The notes beneath the pieces are model-generated. The model searched no databases. It worked only from the letters and a program-made list of their open reading frames with translations, and was not told where the DNA came from. From Mycoplasma miroungigenitalium (GTDB lineage: Bacteria > Bacillota_I > Bacilli_A > Mycoplasmatales > Metamycoplasmataceae): a DNA stretch of 64,000 nucleotides. Made by a program: the position numbers and the translations under genes. The stretch lies in contig NZ_CP053096.1 of NCBI RefSeq assembly GCF_013008635.1, forward strand, positions 558,001 through 622,000, in the 5' to 3' direction. Below, piece after piece: positions 43,150 to 54,748 of the stretch (its first letter is position 1; the number at the start of each line of letters is the position of its first letter).

Positions 43150-43175
43150 ATAAAAATAACACTTTTTCAAGTGTT
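43150..43175 (-). terminator. Terminator of the ABC exporter operon
   Basis: On the minus strand AACACTT (43175-43169), GAAA, AAGTGTT (43164-43158), then ATTTTTATT. Confidence 0.75.
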
Positions 43176-43192
43176 AAATTTTGTATGTTATT

Positions 43193-45004
43193 TTAAGCGA
43201 ATTGTGATTTATATAACGAGGCATATTTTCCTTGTTGAGCAAGTAATTGTTCGTGTGTGCCTTGCTCAACAATGTAGCCATCCTCAACATAAAGAATCAA
43301 GTCAGCATTTTTAATTGTGCTTAAACGATGCGCAATTACAATGCTTGTTTTATTTTTCATAATAGTATTAGATAACGCATCTTGAATTATTTTTTCGGTG
43401 TTAGAGTCAATATTTGATGTGGCTTCATCCAAAATTAATATTTTCTTATCACCTAATACTGCCCTAGCAATGGCTAGTAGTTGTTTTTGTCCCTTAGAAA
43501 GTAACATATCGTTATCTTGTAATTTAGTATCGTAACCTTTTTCAAGACGTAAAATAGTTTGGTGAGCCGAGACAATATCAGCGGCATCGTAGACTTGTTG
43601 TTGGGAAGCATCTTTGTTGCCAATTAAAATATTGTTGTAAACGCTATCTTTAAACATAAATGAATCTTGTAAAACAACAGCCATGGCGTTTGTTAGGCTA
43701 GTTTTTGTAATATTTTTTAATTCGATTCCGTCAATTGTTATTGAACCTTTTTCGTAATCATAAAATTTACTTAATAAGTTGATAACGGTAGTTTTTCCAG
43801 CACCGGTCGCACCAACTAAAGCTATGCTTTGGCCAGGCAATGCTTGGAAGGACGCGTCTTTTAGGTGTCATTCATCTTTAGAAGTGTTGTATCTAAACCA
43901 TACATGGTCAAATTTAATGTGACCTTTGACATTGGTTAAATCTACTTGATTTGATAATTCTTTAGGTGGTTCTAAATTAACTAATTCTTTAACTCTTTCT
44001 GAAGAAACTACCCCATTTTGTGAAGCAAATATTGTGTTGGTAATTGTTTGCAATGCACCAGTAATATTGAAGACTAAACCAACATAAGCAACTATAAATC
44101 CTGCATCTGGACCATTTGGGTGGGGCATCAATGCTCATAGCGGAAGATTATAGTTTTTGAACACCAATGCCAAGACTGCGCAGACTAAGACAACGATATT
44201 AGTAGACATGATAAATCATGGATTGGCAATTTGCCCATATAAGTCAGCAACTAATGCGTTTTTATAGATGTGTTTAGCAATTTTTTTGAATTTTTCAGTT
44301 GATTCTTTTTGACGGCCAAAGGTTTTGGTGATTTTCATATTCTTAACGCTTTCTTCAACAAACGCGTTCAAATCACCAAAGCCATCTCAAACAGCTTCAA
44401 TTCGTGGGCGCGCTTTGTGAATCATAACGGCAGCAACCGAGAATAATATTGCAGTAATAACACCTGTAATTAATGAAATTGTGAAGCTGTATAGAAACAT
44501 CATAATTGCAGTGATTACTAGGTGAGTTATATTTGAAAGAACTTGGTTTAAAATTTGACTTAAAGACACTGAAATGTTATTAACATCATTAACCAAAGTG
44601 GAAATAAGGTCTCCAGTTTTTTTCTTATCATAGAAAGAAACAGGCATTTTTAGTAATTTATCCATTGCAATTTTACGCATATTTTTAGCTGTTGCATAAC
44701 CACAAATTATATAAATTCTAAATTCTACAAATCTAAATACTGCATAAGTCAAGAATGATAAACTCATTAATGACACCATCAAATTAAAGTAGTTATGATT
44801 GAACTTTGTTGGTTCTTGAAATGCTTCGGGTGTAAAAACATGTGAAACTATTAAACCAGTAATAACGGTACCCGCAATATAAGCAATCGAATTAATTAAG
44901 GTAGTTAAAAATCCTAAATACAATAATCATCTTGATTTTCCAGAATATTTATTAACTAACTTAATAATGCCAAGGGTTGAACCAAGTTTACGTTTTAATT
45001 TCAT
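43193..45004 (-). CDS. ABC exporter half-transporter, subunit with canonical ATPase site
   Basis: A 603-residue type IV ABC exporter subunit. Six-helix transmembrane domain at about residues 25-340, nucleotide-binding domain at about 370-600. Walker A is GATGAGKTT, the signature LSKGQ, Walker B 'ILILDEATSNID' with the catalytic Glu, and the H-loop 'IVIAHRLS'. It starts 11 nt after the stop of the partner gene, following AAGGAGG. With that partner it should form a heterodimer exporting lipids, drugs or peptides; the substrate is unknown. Several UGA-Trp codons occur in the transmembrane part. Confidence 0.93.
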
Positions 45005-45015
45005 TTTAACCTCCT

Positions 45016-46818
45016 TTATTGTTCTAATTGATTTTGATGAATTTGTTCATAGAAAGGACAATTTTTGACTAAGTGCTCGTGGCTACCTTGGTCAATAATG
45101 CGACCTGAATCCATTACAGCGATTTTATCGCAATTTTTTAATGCGCCAATTTTTTGAGAAATTAGAATAGTGCTACAGTCATAATTTTTAATAATATTAT
45201 TAATTACTGTTTTGGTTGTGATATTGTCCAGTGCACTCGTTGAATCGTCTAGGATTAAAATCTTAGGTTTCCGTAAAAGTGTTCTAGCAATTGAAATTCT
45301 TTGTTTTTGTCCGCCTGAAAGGTTTGTAGCACCTTGTGTAACTGGGTGATTTAGATTATCATCGAACTTATACACAAAATCATAAGCGCAAGCATTTTTT
45401 AAGGCTAGATTTATTTCTTCGTCAGTGGCATCGGGTTTGGCTCATAGCATATTCGTTCTAATGGTTCCAGAATATAACATTGGGTCTTGATAAACTATAC
45501 CCACAGTGTCTAATAATTGTTTGGTGTTGATTTGGTTAACTTCGTGTCCGCCAATAGTTATAGAACCTTCATTGTATACATAATTATTTAACAGCAACGA
45601 TACAAGAGTCGATTTTCCCGAGGCAAATAACCCAATAATTCCTAGCGAAGTTTTGAACGGAACGTTTAGATTAATATCAGTTAAGGCGTAGTTTGGATTA
45701 TCTTGATAATATTTAAAGTTTAAATTTTTGATATTTAAATCATAATTTGGTTCATTTCGGTTGGTGATATCCGAAATTTTAATTCCATTTTCAACATACA
45801 ATTTATCTGCTTTTGCATTAAATATTTCCATTAATCTTCCGGCTGATACCTTTGCCTTAAAACCAAAAATAATAAATACAGTTAATAAAATAATTCCAAA
45901 ACCAATTGTTCATAAGTATTCAATAAAAATGTTCATATTAACTAAGTCAGTTGCTGTTGCAACATGCTCTAGTGTTTGGTGTCTTACTACCATGAATATT
46001 CCAATTACAACAAAATTAATTAATGTATAGAACACAGGATGAAGAATTGAAATTATCGAGTTAAATTTAACACTTAATTTGTATCATGTTTCATTAGAAC
46101 CAGAGAATTGCTTACTTCTTTTATTTTCGAGATTGTATGTTTTTATCGTTCGAGATCCCTTAATGTTTTCATCAATATTTTTTGTAACATACTCAAGATT
46201 TTTTTGCGTTCTCTTAATTAAGGGACTTGTTATTTTACCTATTATTGCAATTAATATAAGTAGACCGGGAATAACAGGCGTGATAACGAGTGCCATTGTT
46301 GTATTAACCATAAAGGCCATTATTATCCCGCCGACAATCATCATAAAACCACGTATCATCGTACTAAAACCAACAACTAAAAAGTCTCAAAAGACAGCAA
46401 CATCATTAGAAATTTTAGTCATAATTGATTCTGGTTTTAAATCAGAAATATTTTTTAAACTTAAACTATTAATCTTGTCATATAGTTTCATTCTATAAAA
46501 ATATGAGCATTGCTCTGCACCATATACAAATATAGCTGTAAACGCAAATGTTAATAGAGCAGTTATTGCGGTTTGAATAGCAATCATTATTATTAGTCAG
46601 TCTCTAACCTCATTTCGCGGTTTATCTTTAAATAAAGTAATTTTTCCACTCAATAGTTCAATTGTTTGTAATTCTTTATCATCAAAAATTAATCTTATAA
46701 ATTGAGATATAAAATTTGGTAAAAGCAAACTAACAATAACAGCAATAAAAGCTATTATTGCCCCTGAAATAAATGTGAATTTAATTTTTTTTGGTAGCAT
46801 TTTTAACATTTTAATCAT
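45016..46818 (-). CDS. ABC exporter half-transporter, subunit with degenerate ATPase site
   Basis: A 600-residue transmembrane/NBD fusion in the same family as its downstream neighbour. Walker A is GLFASGKST and the signature a perfect LSGGQKQR. Walker B ends 'ILILDDSTSALD', with Asp in place of the catalytic Glu. The H-loop position reads 'ILISQKIG', Gln instead of His. These two changes are the usual mark of the degenerate half of a heterodimeric exporter. AGGAGG precedes the ATG at 46818. Middle gene of a pepF-exporter unit. Confidence 0.93.
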
Positions 46819-46854
46819 ATAGCCTCCTTTATCGGATTACATTGTAATATGTGT

Positions 46855-48684
46855 TTATTTGGAAATTTTGAATATTTTTTTACCTAGGTTTATATACTCC
46901 TCAACTAATTCTTCAAAGTATTTGAAACCTATTTGATAAAACTCATCGCTTTTTAAATCAACGCCTACGTTAGCTAATATATTTAATGGATAATCACTTC
47001 CGCCTGCTGATAAGAAATTGCTGATGTATGATTGTAAGAACTTTTCGCCCTCATTTTTATATTTCGTATAGAAAAAGTTTGCTACTAATTGTCCGATTGC
47101 GTATTTATATACATAAAAACCATAGTAATAATGAGGAACTATAACAGAACCTATTTGATCTTTCTTGTCAAATTTAGGTTTTTTTGTTGAATATTTTAAT
47201 GAATTTTCATAATAAATTTTTGCTATTGATTCATAACTTGGACCAACTTCGCCTTTTTCGATTGCGGAGTATAAATTGTATTCATAATTTGCTCAAAGTG
47301 TTTGTCTGTGTACGGTTCCGATAAAGCCATCAATCATGCTTTGTATTATTTTGAACTTAAATAAATCATTCTTAGAAGTTTTTAATAAGTAGTCATACAG
47401 CATCAATTCATTGAAAATTGAGGCTATTTCAGCTAAAAATATAGGGTAGTCAGAATTGTTTATGTCATTATTTTTATCACTGAAGTATGAATGCATTGAG
47501 TGACCCAGTTCATGAGCTAATGTTTCTACAGAACCTAAATCTCCATCAAAATTCATTAATATATACTTTTTATTCAATCCATATGTGGAACCGATAGAAT
47601 ATGCTCCCGATACTTTGTTATCTATAGTCATAAAATCTATTCAGTTTTCATCGTATGCCTTTTGAATCATAGAGGAATATTCTTTTCCAAAAGGTTTCAA
47701 AGCTTCAAAAACAGTTTGTTTCATTTCTTCAACCGTGTAGTTGGACTTAACGTTGGCTAATTCCCTGAATGAGTCATATTTTGGGCGAAATTTTTCATTG
47801 AATTTAGCTTCATAAAACTTTTTAAATCATTTGTTCTTTTTAGAAATAACATTTTTTAGTCCGCTAACTCTTTCAAAAAGGGATTGCAATAATTCGTCAT
47901 CAACTTTATCTTCTTTTGTTAACATATAAACTGAATTTTTGTAACCTCTGATATTTGCTTCTGTTGCAATTGTATTGAATTGTTGGAATAAAAGATTAGC
48001 CAAGGAATCTTTATGTCTATATAAGGCATTTTGTCAATTAATGGCAGTATTTTTTCTCAAAACGGAATCGTTAGATTTCAGATATTGTAATCTTACTGCA
48101 GGACTTAATTTGTGTTTTTTTCCTTTTGAATCAAGAGGGAATCCATAGTCCATTTCAGCATCGGTTATTAAGTCAAAAACACCTTCAAACGATGGTGATG
48201 ATTTTTCTTTTTTAATGATATATTCTTCAACTGAGTCATCTAATTTATGATCGTATTCTTCAATTATTTCAACCAAAGACTTTTTATGAGTTTTAAGTCT
48301 TTCGTCGTTGATTCAAGATTTTATCTTATCGATGTTTTTATAAAATCTTACAGTTTCTGAACCCATTTTTTGTGCAATTTCATGGTTGATCAAATCTCAT
48401 TTGTTACTTAATTCAGTAAAATAACCATTTGTCAGCTCTCTATTTGAGTTATTTGATATGTAATTGTGAATTCTGTTGGTTAATATTCCAACTTCTTCAC
48501 GATTGTTCAAATTTTCAATAAAGGCTTCGATATTGTCGTATTTTGAATCTTTAGTATCAATGAAATATTTCATTAATTCGGTATATTTTTCGAATAGTTG
48601 TTCAATAGTTTTTCCCTCTAGCAAACTATCAAGATCGAAGCAATATTTTTTGTCCACTTCTTTTAAATTTTTGTATTGTTTCAT
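46855..48684 (-). CDS. pepF: Oligoendopeptidase F
   Basis: A 609-residue M3-family zinc metallopeptidase that cuts peptides of roughly 7-17 residues in the cytoplasm. The zinc motif [11 protein letters not shown] begins at residue 391, with the third ligand Glu in '[11 protein letters not shown]' about 25 residues later. A C-terminal '[14 protein letters not shown]' block is typical. Length matches the family. AGGGG precedes the ATG. It is the first gene of a likely three-gene transcript with the two exporter genes, 36 nt upstream of the first, which raises the possibility that the exporter handles peptides. Confidence 0.95.
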
Positions 48685-48939
48685 AATTACCCCTAAATAT
48701 TAATATTCTATATATAATAATTCATTATATTACAATATTTAAGTAACGTATCTGGAATGTGCATTATAGTTCAGTATATTGAAATATTACTTTTACTAGT
48801 TCAATTGAATAATCAGTAAATTAGTAAAAAAATCATTAAAAAATAATAATGAAATAAGATTTCATTTTTTATAGAATTAGCGTAAGCAAAATACCTAAAA
48901 AAAATAATATGTTTTTATTTATAAAAAATTTAAGTTATA
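48685..48939. other. Divergent intergenic region pepF / potA
   Basis: About 255 bp, AT-rich, without coding potential. It must hold the pepF promoter on the minus strand. Near 48859-48872 AAATAAGATTTCATTTTTT forms only a weak inverted repeat. Confidence 0.45.
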
Positions 48940-49137
48940 TATAATAAGCAATATTATGAAAGATTCATTTAAGACAGGTACTAAGTATATATTACAGAAT
49001 TTTTCAAGTGAGTTTTGTACCTCACTTAGTTTTTCATATGCCGAGTATTTCGAAGACTTGTTTGATTTAGCTTCCAATAGTTACTAGTTGAGTTGCCTGG
49101 CTCACTAGTATTTACGCATAACTATTTAGGAGGATTT
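48940..49137 (+). promoter_or_regulatory. Structured leader of the potABCD operon, possible attenuator or riboswitch
   Basis: TATAAT at 48940-48945 starts a leader of about 185 nt. Hairpin A is AAGTGAG (49006-49012) with CTCACTT (49021-49027), followed by AG and five T: an intrinsic-terminator shape before the first gene. Hairpin B is ACTAGTTGAG (49083-49092) with CTCACTAGT (49101-49109). The AGTGAG arm of A can pair equally well with the CTCACT arm of B, so the two folds are mutually exclusive. A short frame (ATG 48956, 43 codons, MKDSFKTGTKYILQNFSS...) covers hairpin A and ends at 49085-49087, inside hairpin B. It could be a leader peptide. Confidence 0.5.
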
Positions 49138-50508
49138 ATGAATAAAACACAAAACACTCGAAATGTTATTGAATTAAAAGAAGTTGTTAAAGAATTCGGT
49201 GACAAAGTAGTTTTAGAAAATATTAACTTAAAAATTAAAAAAGGTGAGTTTGTTACCTTGCTAGGACCATCAGGTTCAGGAAAAACAACAATTTTGAGAC
49301 TTATTGCTGGTTTTGAAAGAGCAACTCGTGGAGAAATCAAATTTAATGATAGAGATATTAAAGATTTACCGCCTCACAAAAGAGATTTATCAACCATTTT
49401 CCAAGATTACGCTCTTTTCCCACATTTAAATGTTGAGGGAAATATTAAATATGGTTTATCTTTAAAAAGAATTCCTAAAGATACCATTAACCCAAAACAT
49501 GAAGCTTTATTAGAGCAAAAAATTAAAGTATGAGATAAAAAAGCTAAACAAGAAATGGCTAAACTAGATTCATTGCAAAAGAAATATGAATCAGAAATGC
49601 AAAAATTAAAAACTAACTCTCTTCCTTACAAAAGAAGAAGAAAATGATTAGACCGCTCAGATTTCAACTATTCATATTGAGAAAATTATGTTGATATGAA
49701 AAAAGAAAACTTTGAAAAAGCATACTTAACAAGAAAAATTTCAAAAGAAGAAATGAATGCTGAAGTTGCAAAAATTGTGGAATTAGTGGGATTAAAAGGT
49801 TCAGAAACTAAAGCGATTAATGAACTATCAGGCGGTATGAAACAACGTGTTGCCCTTGCTAGATCTTTAGTTATTGAACCAACTATTTTGCTTTTAGACG
49901 AACCACTAAGTGCACTAGACGCCAAAATTAGAGAAAAAATGCAAAAACTTTTAAGAAGCCTACAACAAAGTTTAGGAATTACATTTATTTTCGTAACTCA
50001 CGATCAAGATGAAGCATTAGAACTATCAGATCGTATTGCCATCATGAGAGACGGTGTTATTGAACAATATGACACTCCGAAACAAATTTATGACTATCCA
50101 GTTAATAAATGAGTAGCAAATTTTGTTGGGGACTCAAATATTTATAGTGCAAAATTCAATGAAGATGCTACAGTAACATTCATGGATAAAACTTTTAAAA
50201 CCGTTCATGACGAAGATGAATTTGAACAAAATTCGCAAGTAGATGTTTTAATTAGACCAGAAGACGTTGACATTATGTACGCTGATGAAACTAGAAAAAA
50301 AACAGGTATTATCGGTAAAATTGAAGAAATGTCATATCGTGGCAGTTATTACTATTTAAAAGTGGTTTTTAAAAATGGTTACCATATTTTTGTAGAAACT
50401 GCGAAGAAATTTGAAGAGGGAGCAAAAGTTTCAATTAGTTGAACAATTGACTCAATTCATATCATGGCAAAAGATCCTAAGTGAGATTATTCAAATGATG
50501 AATTCTAA
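49138..50508 (+). CDS. potA: Spermidine/putrescine ABC transporter, ATP-binding protein
   Basis: A 456-residue ATPase subunit of a polyamine importer. Walker A GPSGSGKT (43-50), Q-loop '[10 protein letters not shown]', signature 'ELSGGMKQR', Walker B '[12 protein letters not shown]', and a C-terminal TOBE-like regulatory domain (about 330-450). An insertion of about 75 charged residues (roughly 120-195) separates the Q-loop from the signature; this makes it longer than E. coli PotA (378) and is also a feature of other mycoplasma PotA proteins. AGGAGG precedes the ATG. potB overlaps its end by 14 nt. Confidence 0.94.
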
Positions 50509-51328
50509 ATTAAGCACAAAATTAGCTTTAAATAAGCGTTTATTGATGCTTTTGCCTTATATAGCAATCGCAATATTTTTGATAATTTTGCCTGTTATTT
50601 TAATCATTGTCCAAGCTTTTACTCCTAGAGAAAATTTTGACAATGCGCAGTTAGTTAAAGAATTCAATACTTGGAAAATTATTGGGCGTAGTTTAAAAAT
50701 TGGTGTTATTTCAGCAATTCTTTGCCTATTAATTGGTTTTCCTTATGCGTATTTCACTGCTACATCGAAAAGCAAGATATTGCCAATATACGCAATGAGT
50801 TTAATTCTTTCACCGATGATTATTTTCACAATTGCTAAAATTTATGCAATTAGAGGGTTTTTCTTAAGCATGTTTGACGAGGATGTTTTAAATGCTGAAT
50901 GATTTATGATTTTAGCTTTAACTTATTTAAACTTGCCTTACATGATAATGCCTCTATATTCAGTTTTTAGAGATATGCCTAAAAATATTATTGAAGCCAG
51001 TGGAGATTTAGGTTATAACAAAATAAAAACACTGTTTAAAGTTGTTATTCCTTACAGTTTTAAAGCAATATTAAGTGGTTTAAGCTTAATTTTCCTAGCT
51101 TCTGCTACTACATTTGTTATCAGCGATAAATTATTATCTAACCCAGCTCAATTACAGACGGTAGGGTCACTAATTAACCAATATTCAGATGCTTCAAACG
51201 CATTTGAATTATCTGCCGGTTCAGTACTAGTTTTAGTTGTAAGTGCAATTTTTATAGGTTGCTATGGAATAATTAATTTCTTACCACGAGCAATTATTAA
51301 ATTAGCGAAAAGAGGTAAACATGTCTAA
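50495..51328 (+). CDS. potB: Spermidine/putrescine ABC transporter, permease
   Basis: A 277-residue inner-membrane permease with six predicted helices. The EAA loop that docks on the ATPase reads 'NIIEASGDLGYNKIKTLFKV' (about residues 165-185). Two adjacent ATG codons (50495, 50498) overlap the potA end; either may be used, and translational coupling is likely. One UGA-Trp near 50903 links the halves. Overlaps potC by 8 nt. Confidence 0.93.
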
Positions 51329-52148
51329 ATTTACTGAATTTCTAAAGAAAAGTTATATTTATATAATTTTGGCATTAACATACATTCCATTATGTTTTGC
51401 AGCAATTTTTAGTTTTAACAAACCTAGTGATAAGGGTTATTTATCATCTAAATGAAACACATTTAGTGCCGAAGCATGAACCACATTCTTTGACGGCGGA
51501 CGTGACGTAGCGTTAATTAACTCAGTAATTATTGCAATTTTTACAGCAGTTTTAGTTATTTCAATTTCATTAGTTACTGTTTTTGCTTTATGAAGACAAA
51601 AGAATAAAAATTACGAAAGGGTAATTAAATCAGTCAACAACATACCTTTGATTAACCCTGATAACATAACAGCTATTGGCTTGGTGCTTGTGTTCTCGTT
51701 CTTTTTTGGAACACTATCAGTTGCTAAAGAAGGTTTATTAAGAGGGATTGTTGGACATACAGTTATGGCGTTGCCATATGGCATTAGTTTAATGTATCCA
51801 CGAAGCGAAAAATTTGAACGTTCTCTTTTTGAAGCAAGTCAAGATTTAGGTTATTCTAAATTTAAAACTTGATTCAAAACCTATTTTATATACATGATTC
51901 CTTCAATAATTTTTGTTGGATTAGTCGCTGCCTTTCTTTCATTTGATGATTTCATAATTTTAAAAACAACTACCAATACATCAACGTTAGGTACAAAACT
52001 TTATGAAGGTAACTTCAGAGGTTGAGGTCTTGTTGTTGGTGCTGCCGTCCTTACATTAACTTTAATTGGAAATGCTATTTATATCGCATACAAAGTTCGT
52101 AAAAATAAACTTAAAAAAATAGCACCGAAAGGCAACAATGAAAACTAA
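51321..52148 (+). CDS. potC: Spermidine/putrescine ABC transporter, permease
   Basis: A 275-residue permease partner of PotB. The N-terminal helix ends 'CFAAIFSFNKPS', as in PotC proteins. The EAA loop is 'SLFEASQDLGYSKFKTWFKT' (about residues 170-190). Six helices predicted. Multiple UGA-Trp codons. The last codons overlap the start of the next gene by 11 nt, so all four genes are translated as a coupled unit. Confidence 0.93.
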
Positions 52149-53688
52149 AACAATATCATTAATTAAAAAAATAAGTTTAGGCGTTGGAGCAACAGCAATA
52201 GGTGCGGCAATGATTGCTGGTGTGACATATAAATTTAAAAAACCATTTAAACCTACATTTTACAATTATAAATCGTATATGTCAGATGATGCCGTAGCAA
52301 TAATCAGCGAAAAATACGATTTTAAACAATTTGAGACACTTAACGAATTCACTAAGGCAATTTTAACTAAAAAAGCTATCGGTGGAATTGGTTCAGATGC
52401 ACAAGCAGTTCAATTGATTAGACGAGATAAACTAAAAGAGATAGATTATTTAAAATTGTTTGGGGATCAAACACCAGCTTGGGCATTAAACAAAACATTT
52501 GACCAGTATAAATTGAGTGATGAATATCGCAAATTTCAAAAGAGTTTATATACAGATCAAGTTTGAGAACATTTAGCGTCATATGATAATACATTGCTGA
52601 CAGATTTTGACGGAAAGGATTGAAAAGACGGAGTAAAACGTCATTTATACAATTATTTTATTCCTTATTTCAGCCAAGATATGGTTGTTGCATATAACCC
52701 AACAAAAGTTGATAAGAATTTAAAGAATTTTGACTTGTCAACTCCTGAAGGTCGCAAAAAACTTTACGAAACAGACCAAAAAATCCTTAATTCTTTATAC
52801 AATTCTGGATTTAACAAAGATAAGAGCATCGATAAAAAAGAAACAAGATTTATTGATGTTTTGAAATCATTAAGAGCTAACGGCTATAACCGTTGAGAAA
52901 TTACCGATGCTGTTAGAGATAATATGATTTATGGTTCTGCCTATGAATATGATAATGAAAAAGAATACTTTGACAATAATATTTCAGGTAATGCAAGTAC
53001 TGTTGAAGTTCCTGATTTATATAAATCTTTAATTGATAATTTTTCAAAATTAATTCAAGATGGTACTGGATATTCTTTAACAGATTCTAATGTTCAGTTA
53101 TTAGGCGATGGTCAGTTGCTTTTAACTAATTTAATCAATGACCAGTCAAATATTCAAGCAGGAATTATCTATAATGGCGACGCAACAGATGCATATTTTT
53201 CAACCGATAATATCGAAACAGTTGCTGATGGAACTATTAGATTTATTAGACCAAAATCAAACTTATTACTAGTTGATGGTTTAGTGTTAGCACAAAGTGA
53301 TTTAGTAGATGAAAAGACCTACGATCAACTTCTTAACACTGCGAAGAAAGCTTTTTTAGGTGGTTTAAATCAGCTTGATTGATCAACGCTGCCAACAGAA
53401 ACAGTTGAAAAATTTAGTGCTTGAACAAACTTTGACTATGTTTCTTATACTCCGGCATTTAAAGCACAATATAACTATGCACTAGAAAATAAGTTTTCAG
53501 ACCTAGATGATTATGAACAATTTTATGCTAAACAATTGTATGAAATTAAGGGTAATTACGATATAAAAGACCCAGTAACAAATAAAGTGTTATATTCTTA
53601 TAATGTTGTGCATAAAGCTATTGTTCCAACAGATCAAAAAACACAAACCAACCTAACAACATACTGAAATCAAAAAACTAAAAAGTAA
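52138..53688 (+). CDS. potD: Polyamine ABC transporter substrate-binding protein, membrane-anchored
   Basis: A 516-residue last gene of the pot operon. An N-terminal hydrophobic segment (about residues 14-32) has no cysteine, so it is a transmembrane anchor and not a lipoprotein signal. The rest is a two-lobed binding-protein-like sequence ('YKSYMSDDAVAIISEKYDFK', 'GIGSDAQAVQLIRRDKL', later 'DGLVLAQSD'). Similarity to classical PotD is weak by eye and assignment leans on position. The protein is longer than E. coli PotD (348), as in other mycoplasmas. Binding of polyamine is inferred. Confidence 0.85.
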
Positions 53689-53694
53689 CCAAAA

Positions 53695-53722
53695 AACAAA
53701 CGCCTCGAGTGTTTGTTTTTTT
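53695..53722. terminator. Terminator of the pot operon and of the convergent lipoprotein gene
   Basis: AACAAAC (53695-53701) pairs with GTTTGTT (53711-53717); a T-run follows on the plus strand and an A-run on the other side makes it bidirectional. Confidence 0.8.
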
Positions 53723-53763
53723 CTTAATGAATACAATATTGAGTGTATAGGTAAAAATTTATT

Positions 53764-54576
53764 TTATTTTTGTTCAATTGTTACTGTTGAATCATTTTTA
53801 ACTTCACCTGTTGATGATTGTTTTTCCTTTTGCTCAGAAATCATTTTTTTAGGAACGTATATTTTATATTCTTCGTTTCTTGCTTCTTTTTCTTTTAGTA
53901 AATCGATTTTAGTTTTAACAGATTCAAGTATTTTGATGTCTTCTGCTCTAGGGCTGTCTACTGTAATTTTGTTCAATTCATCAATGATTTCCTGTCTTGG
54001 TTTTGGTAATGTACTTTCTTCAAACTTAAATCCATGTAATTTCACAAATTCTATTTTAATTGTAATATTTTTATCAGATGTAATGGTTATACCAATATTT
54101 TTGTATTTACCCTTTTTTTCAGAATTACTTGCAAACCCTGATACCTGCGGGTTTAAATAAAAATCTATTTTGTAATTTTTTGGAATTTCTCCATCAGCAA
54201 GTTTTGTAACTATTTGTTTTTTATAGGTCTCAAAATTAGGTTTAAAATCCTCTAATGATATTTGTTCTATTCCTGCAATTTCTAAAGAAATACTATTACG
54301 ATTATATTTTTTTTCTAGATTATGTTTTTCGATTTCTTCAGCTTTTTTAACATGGTTGATTTTTGAATCATCTTCAGTTTTATTGTTATTTGATTCATCA
54401 TTTGTTGTTGTAACAGTTGTATTAATTTCGGTGTTAATATTATTGTTGTCAACTTTTGTTTCGTTAGTTACCTCTATTTTATTTTTATCTTGATTGTTAC
54501 TATTGCAAGCTGTCGCACAAAATGGCAAAACAGTTAAACCAATAATAGGCAATCCTAGTTTAATATTTTTTTTCAT
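53764..54576 (-). CDS. Lipoprotein of unknown function
   Basis: A 270-residue protein. The signal peptide ends FCATA-Cys (residue 24). A disordered Asn/Asp/Lys/Thr linker follows to about residue 95. The folded part (about 95-240) has beta-strand patterns ('EIPKNYKIDFYLNPQVSG') and then a helical 'IIDELNKITVDSPRAEDIKI' region. GGAGG precedes the ATG. No family recognised. Its base composition and codon use look like those of the other lipoprotein genes here. Confidence 0.82.
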   Translation of the reverse strand: MKKNIKLGLPIIGLTVLPFCATACNSNNQDKNKIEVTNETKVDNNNINTEINTTVTTTNDESNNNKTEDDSKINHVKKAEEIEKHNLEKKYNRNSISLEIAGIEQISLEDFKPNFETYKKQIVTKLADGEIPKNYKIDFYLNPQVSGFASNSEKKGKYKNIGITITSDKNITIKIEFVKLHGFKFEESTLPKPRQEIIDELNKITVDSPRAEDIKILESVKTKIDLLKEKEARNEEYKIYVPKKMISEQKEKQSSTGEVKNDSTVTIEQK

Positions 54577-54700
54577 AAATCCTCCAATTTATTTACTTGT
54601 AAATTTATTATTTTTCACATTTTTTTGGAAAAATTAGCGAAAAATACCACATCAATAGGCTAATGTGCTTTATATTTCCGGAATTTTGATTTATTTTTGA

Positions 54701-54737
54701 TAAAAAAACCAAAACACATTAATTTTGTTTGTTTTGG
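54701..54737 (-). terminator. Terminator of the M42 peptidase gene
   Basis: On the minus strand CCAAAACA (54737-54730) pairs with TGTTTTGG (54716-54709), followed by a seven-T run. Confidence 0.8.
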
Positions 54738-54748
54738 TAAATTGATAA

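Noticed and set aside
49084-49110. Hairpin B of the pot leader as an intrinsic terminator
   Set aside because: It is not followed by a U-run (ATTTACGCA), so it is better read as an alternative-pairing partner of hairpin A.
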